Shown: positions 5,730-5,823 of the stretch, in pieces | Layout: every line of letters begins with the position of its first letter | Numbering within the stretch: the first letter of the stretch is position 1 | Source: JBCCJA01 sp039045975 | Lineage (GTDB): Bacteria > Planctomycetota > Planctomycetia > Planctomycetales > Planctomycetaceae | NCBI GenBank assembly: GCA_039045975.1 | Contig: JBCCJA010000101.1 | Coordinates: forward strand, 1-5,823 | Length of the DNA: 5,823 nt | Direction: 5' to 3' | Translations under genes and position numbers: made by a program | Notes under the pieces: generated by a model | The model's database searches: none | The model's input: the letters and a program-made list of their open reading frames with translations, nothing else | Told to the model about the DNA's origin: nothing

Positions 5730-5766
5730 GCCAGGGTCCATAAGGTCTTGCGCTTAAACGAGTTCG

Positions 5767-5819
5767 GCCTCACGTTGGCGGATGCTCTACGTCCGCCACG
5801 GGAGAACCCGCCGTGAGGC
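5767..5819. repeat. compact three-way-junction palindrome
   Basis: Three stems nest without conflict. The outer stem pairs GCCTCACG (5767-5774) with CGTGAGGC (5812-5819), 8 bp. Inside lie TGGCGGA/TCCGCCA (5776-5782 with 5792-5798, 7 bp, 9-base loop) and CGGG/CCCG (5799-5802 with 5807-5810, 4-base loop AGAA), directly abutting. Only two bases (5775, 5811) are left unpaired at the junction. It may be a dispersed structured repeat or part of a small RNA. It ends four bases before the window edge. Confidence 0.5.
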
Positions 5820-5823
5820 TCGA

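Noticed and set aside
5767..5819. tRNA gene suggested by the cloverleaf-like stems near the right edge
   Set aside because: It is too short, with only two inner stems, no T-loop sequence, no proper anticodon arm and no CCA-side features.

Overview
The window looks like chromosomal DNA of a high-GC member of the Planctomycetota. The evidence is one secreted protein with a PEP-CTERM sorting tail, strong G/C preference at third codon positions, starts that mostly lack a clear Shine-Dalgarno, and intergenic palindromic repeats of the type common in that phylum. The genus cannot be told from the sequence. There is no tRNA, rRNA, CRISPR array, transposase or integrase gene.

Layout. The left edge holds what may be the last 40 codons of a gene cut by the window (ending at 125). 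It is followed at once by a short dispersed repeat (127-159). A PEP-CTERM exported protein lies on the minus strand (298-1080), with a weak terminator behind it and a structured leader with two hairpins in front. About 470 bases without a convincing gene separate it from a plus-strand block. That block holds a membrane-anchored BCS1-like AAA ATPase (1548-3011), a PIN-PhoH ATPase/nuclease of the PhoH2 type (3065-4567), and a small soluble protein that overlaps phoH2 by four bases (4564-4911). After a short palindrome comes a two-TM protein of unknown function (4997-5590). The last 230 bases have no gene but are rich in structure.

How the genes may work together. PhoH2 couples a PIN ribonuclease to a PhoH helicase-type ATPase and is expected to act on RNA. 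The ATGA overlap makes co-translation with the 115-aa protein likely. The BCS1-like ATPase is upstream on the same strand, but a promoter-like sequence inside its 3' end suggests phoH2 can also be expressed separately. A functional link between the ATPase and PhoH2 is inference. The PEP-CTERM protein would be an exported substrate of an exosortase encoded elsewhere.

The most interesting signal is not a protein. The repeat at 127-159 recurs in inverted orientation at the right end (5652-5729), where it is split by a 45-base palindromic insert flanked by a GTCACG direct repeat. This looks like a tiny inserted element caught against its empty site. Immediately beside it is a compact 53-base sequence that can fold into a three-way junction.
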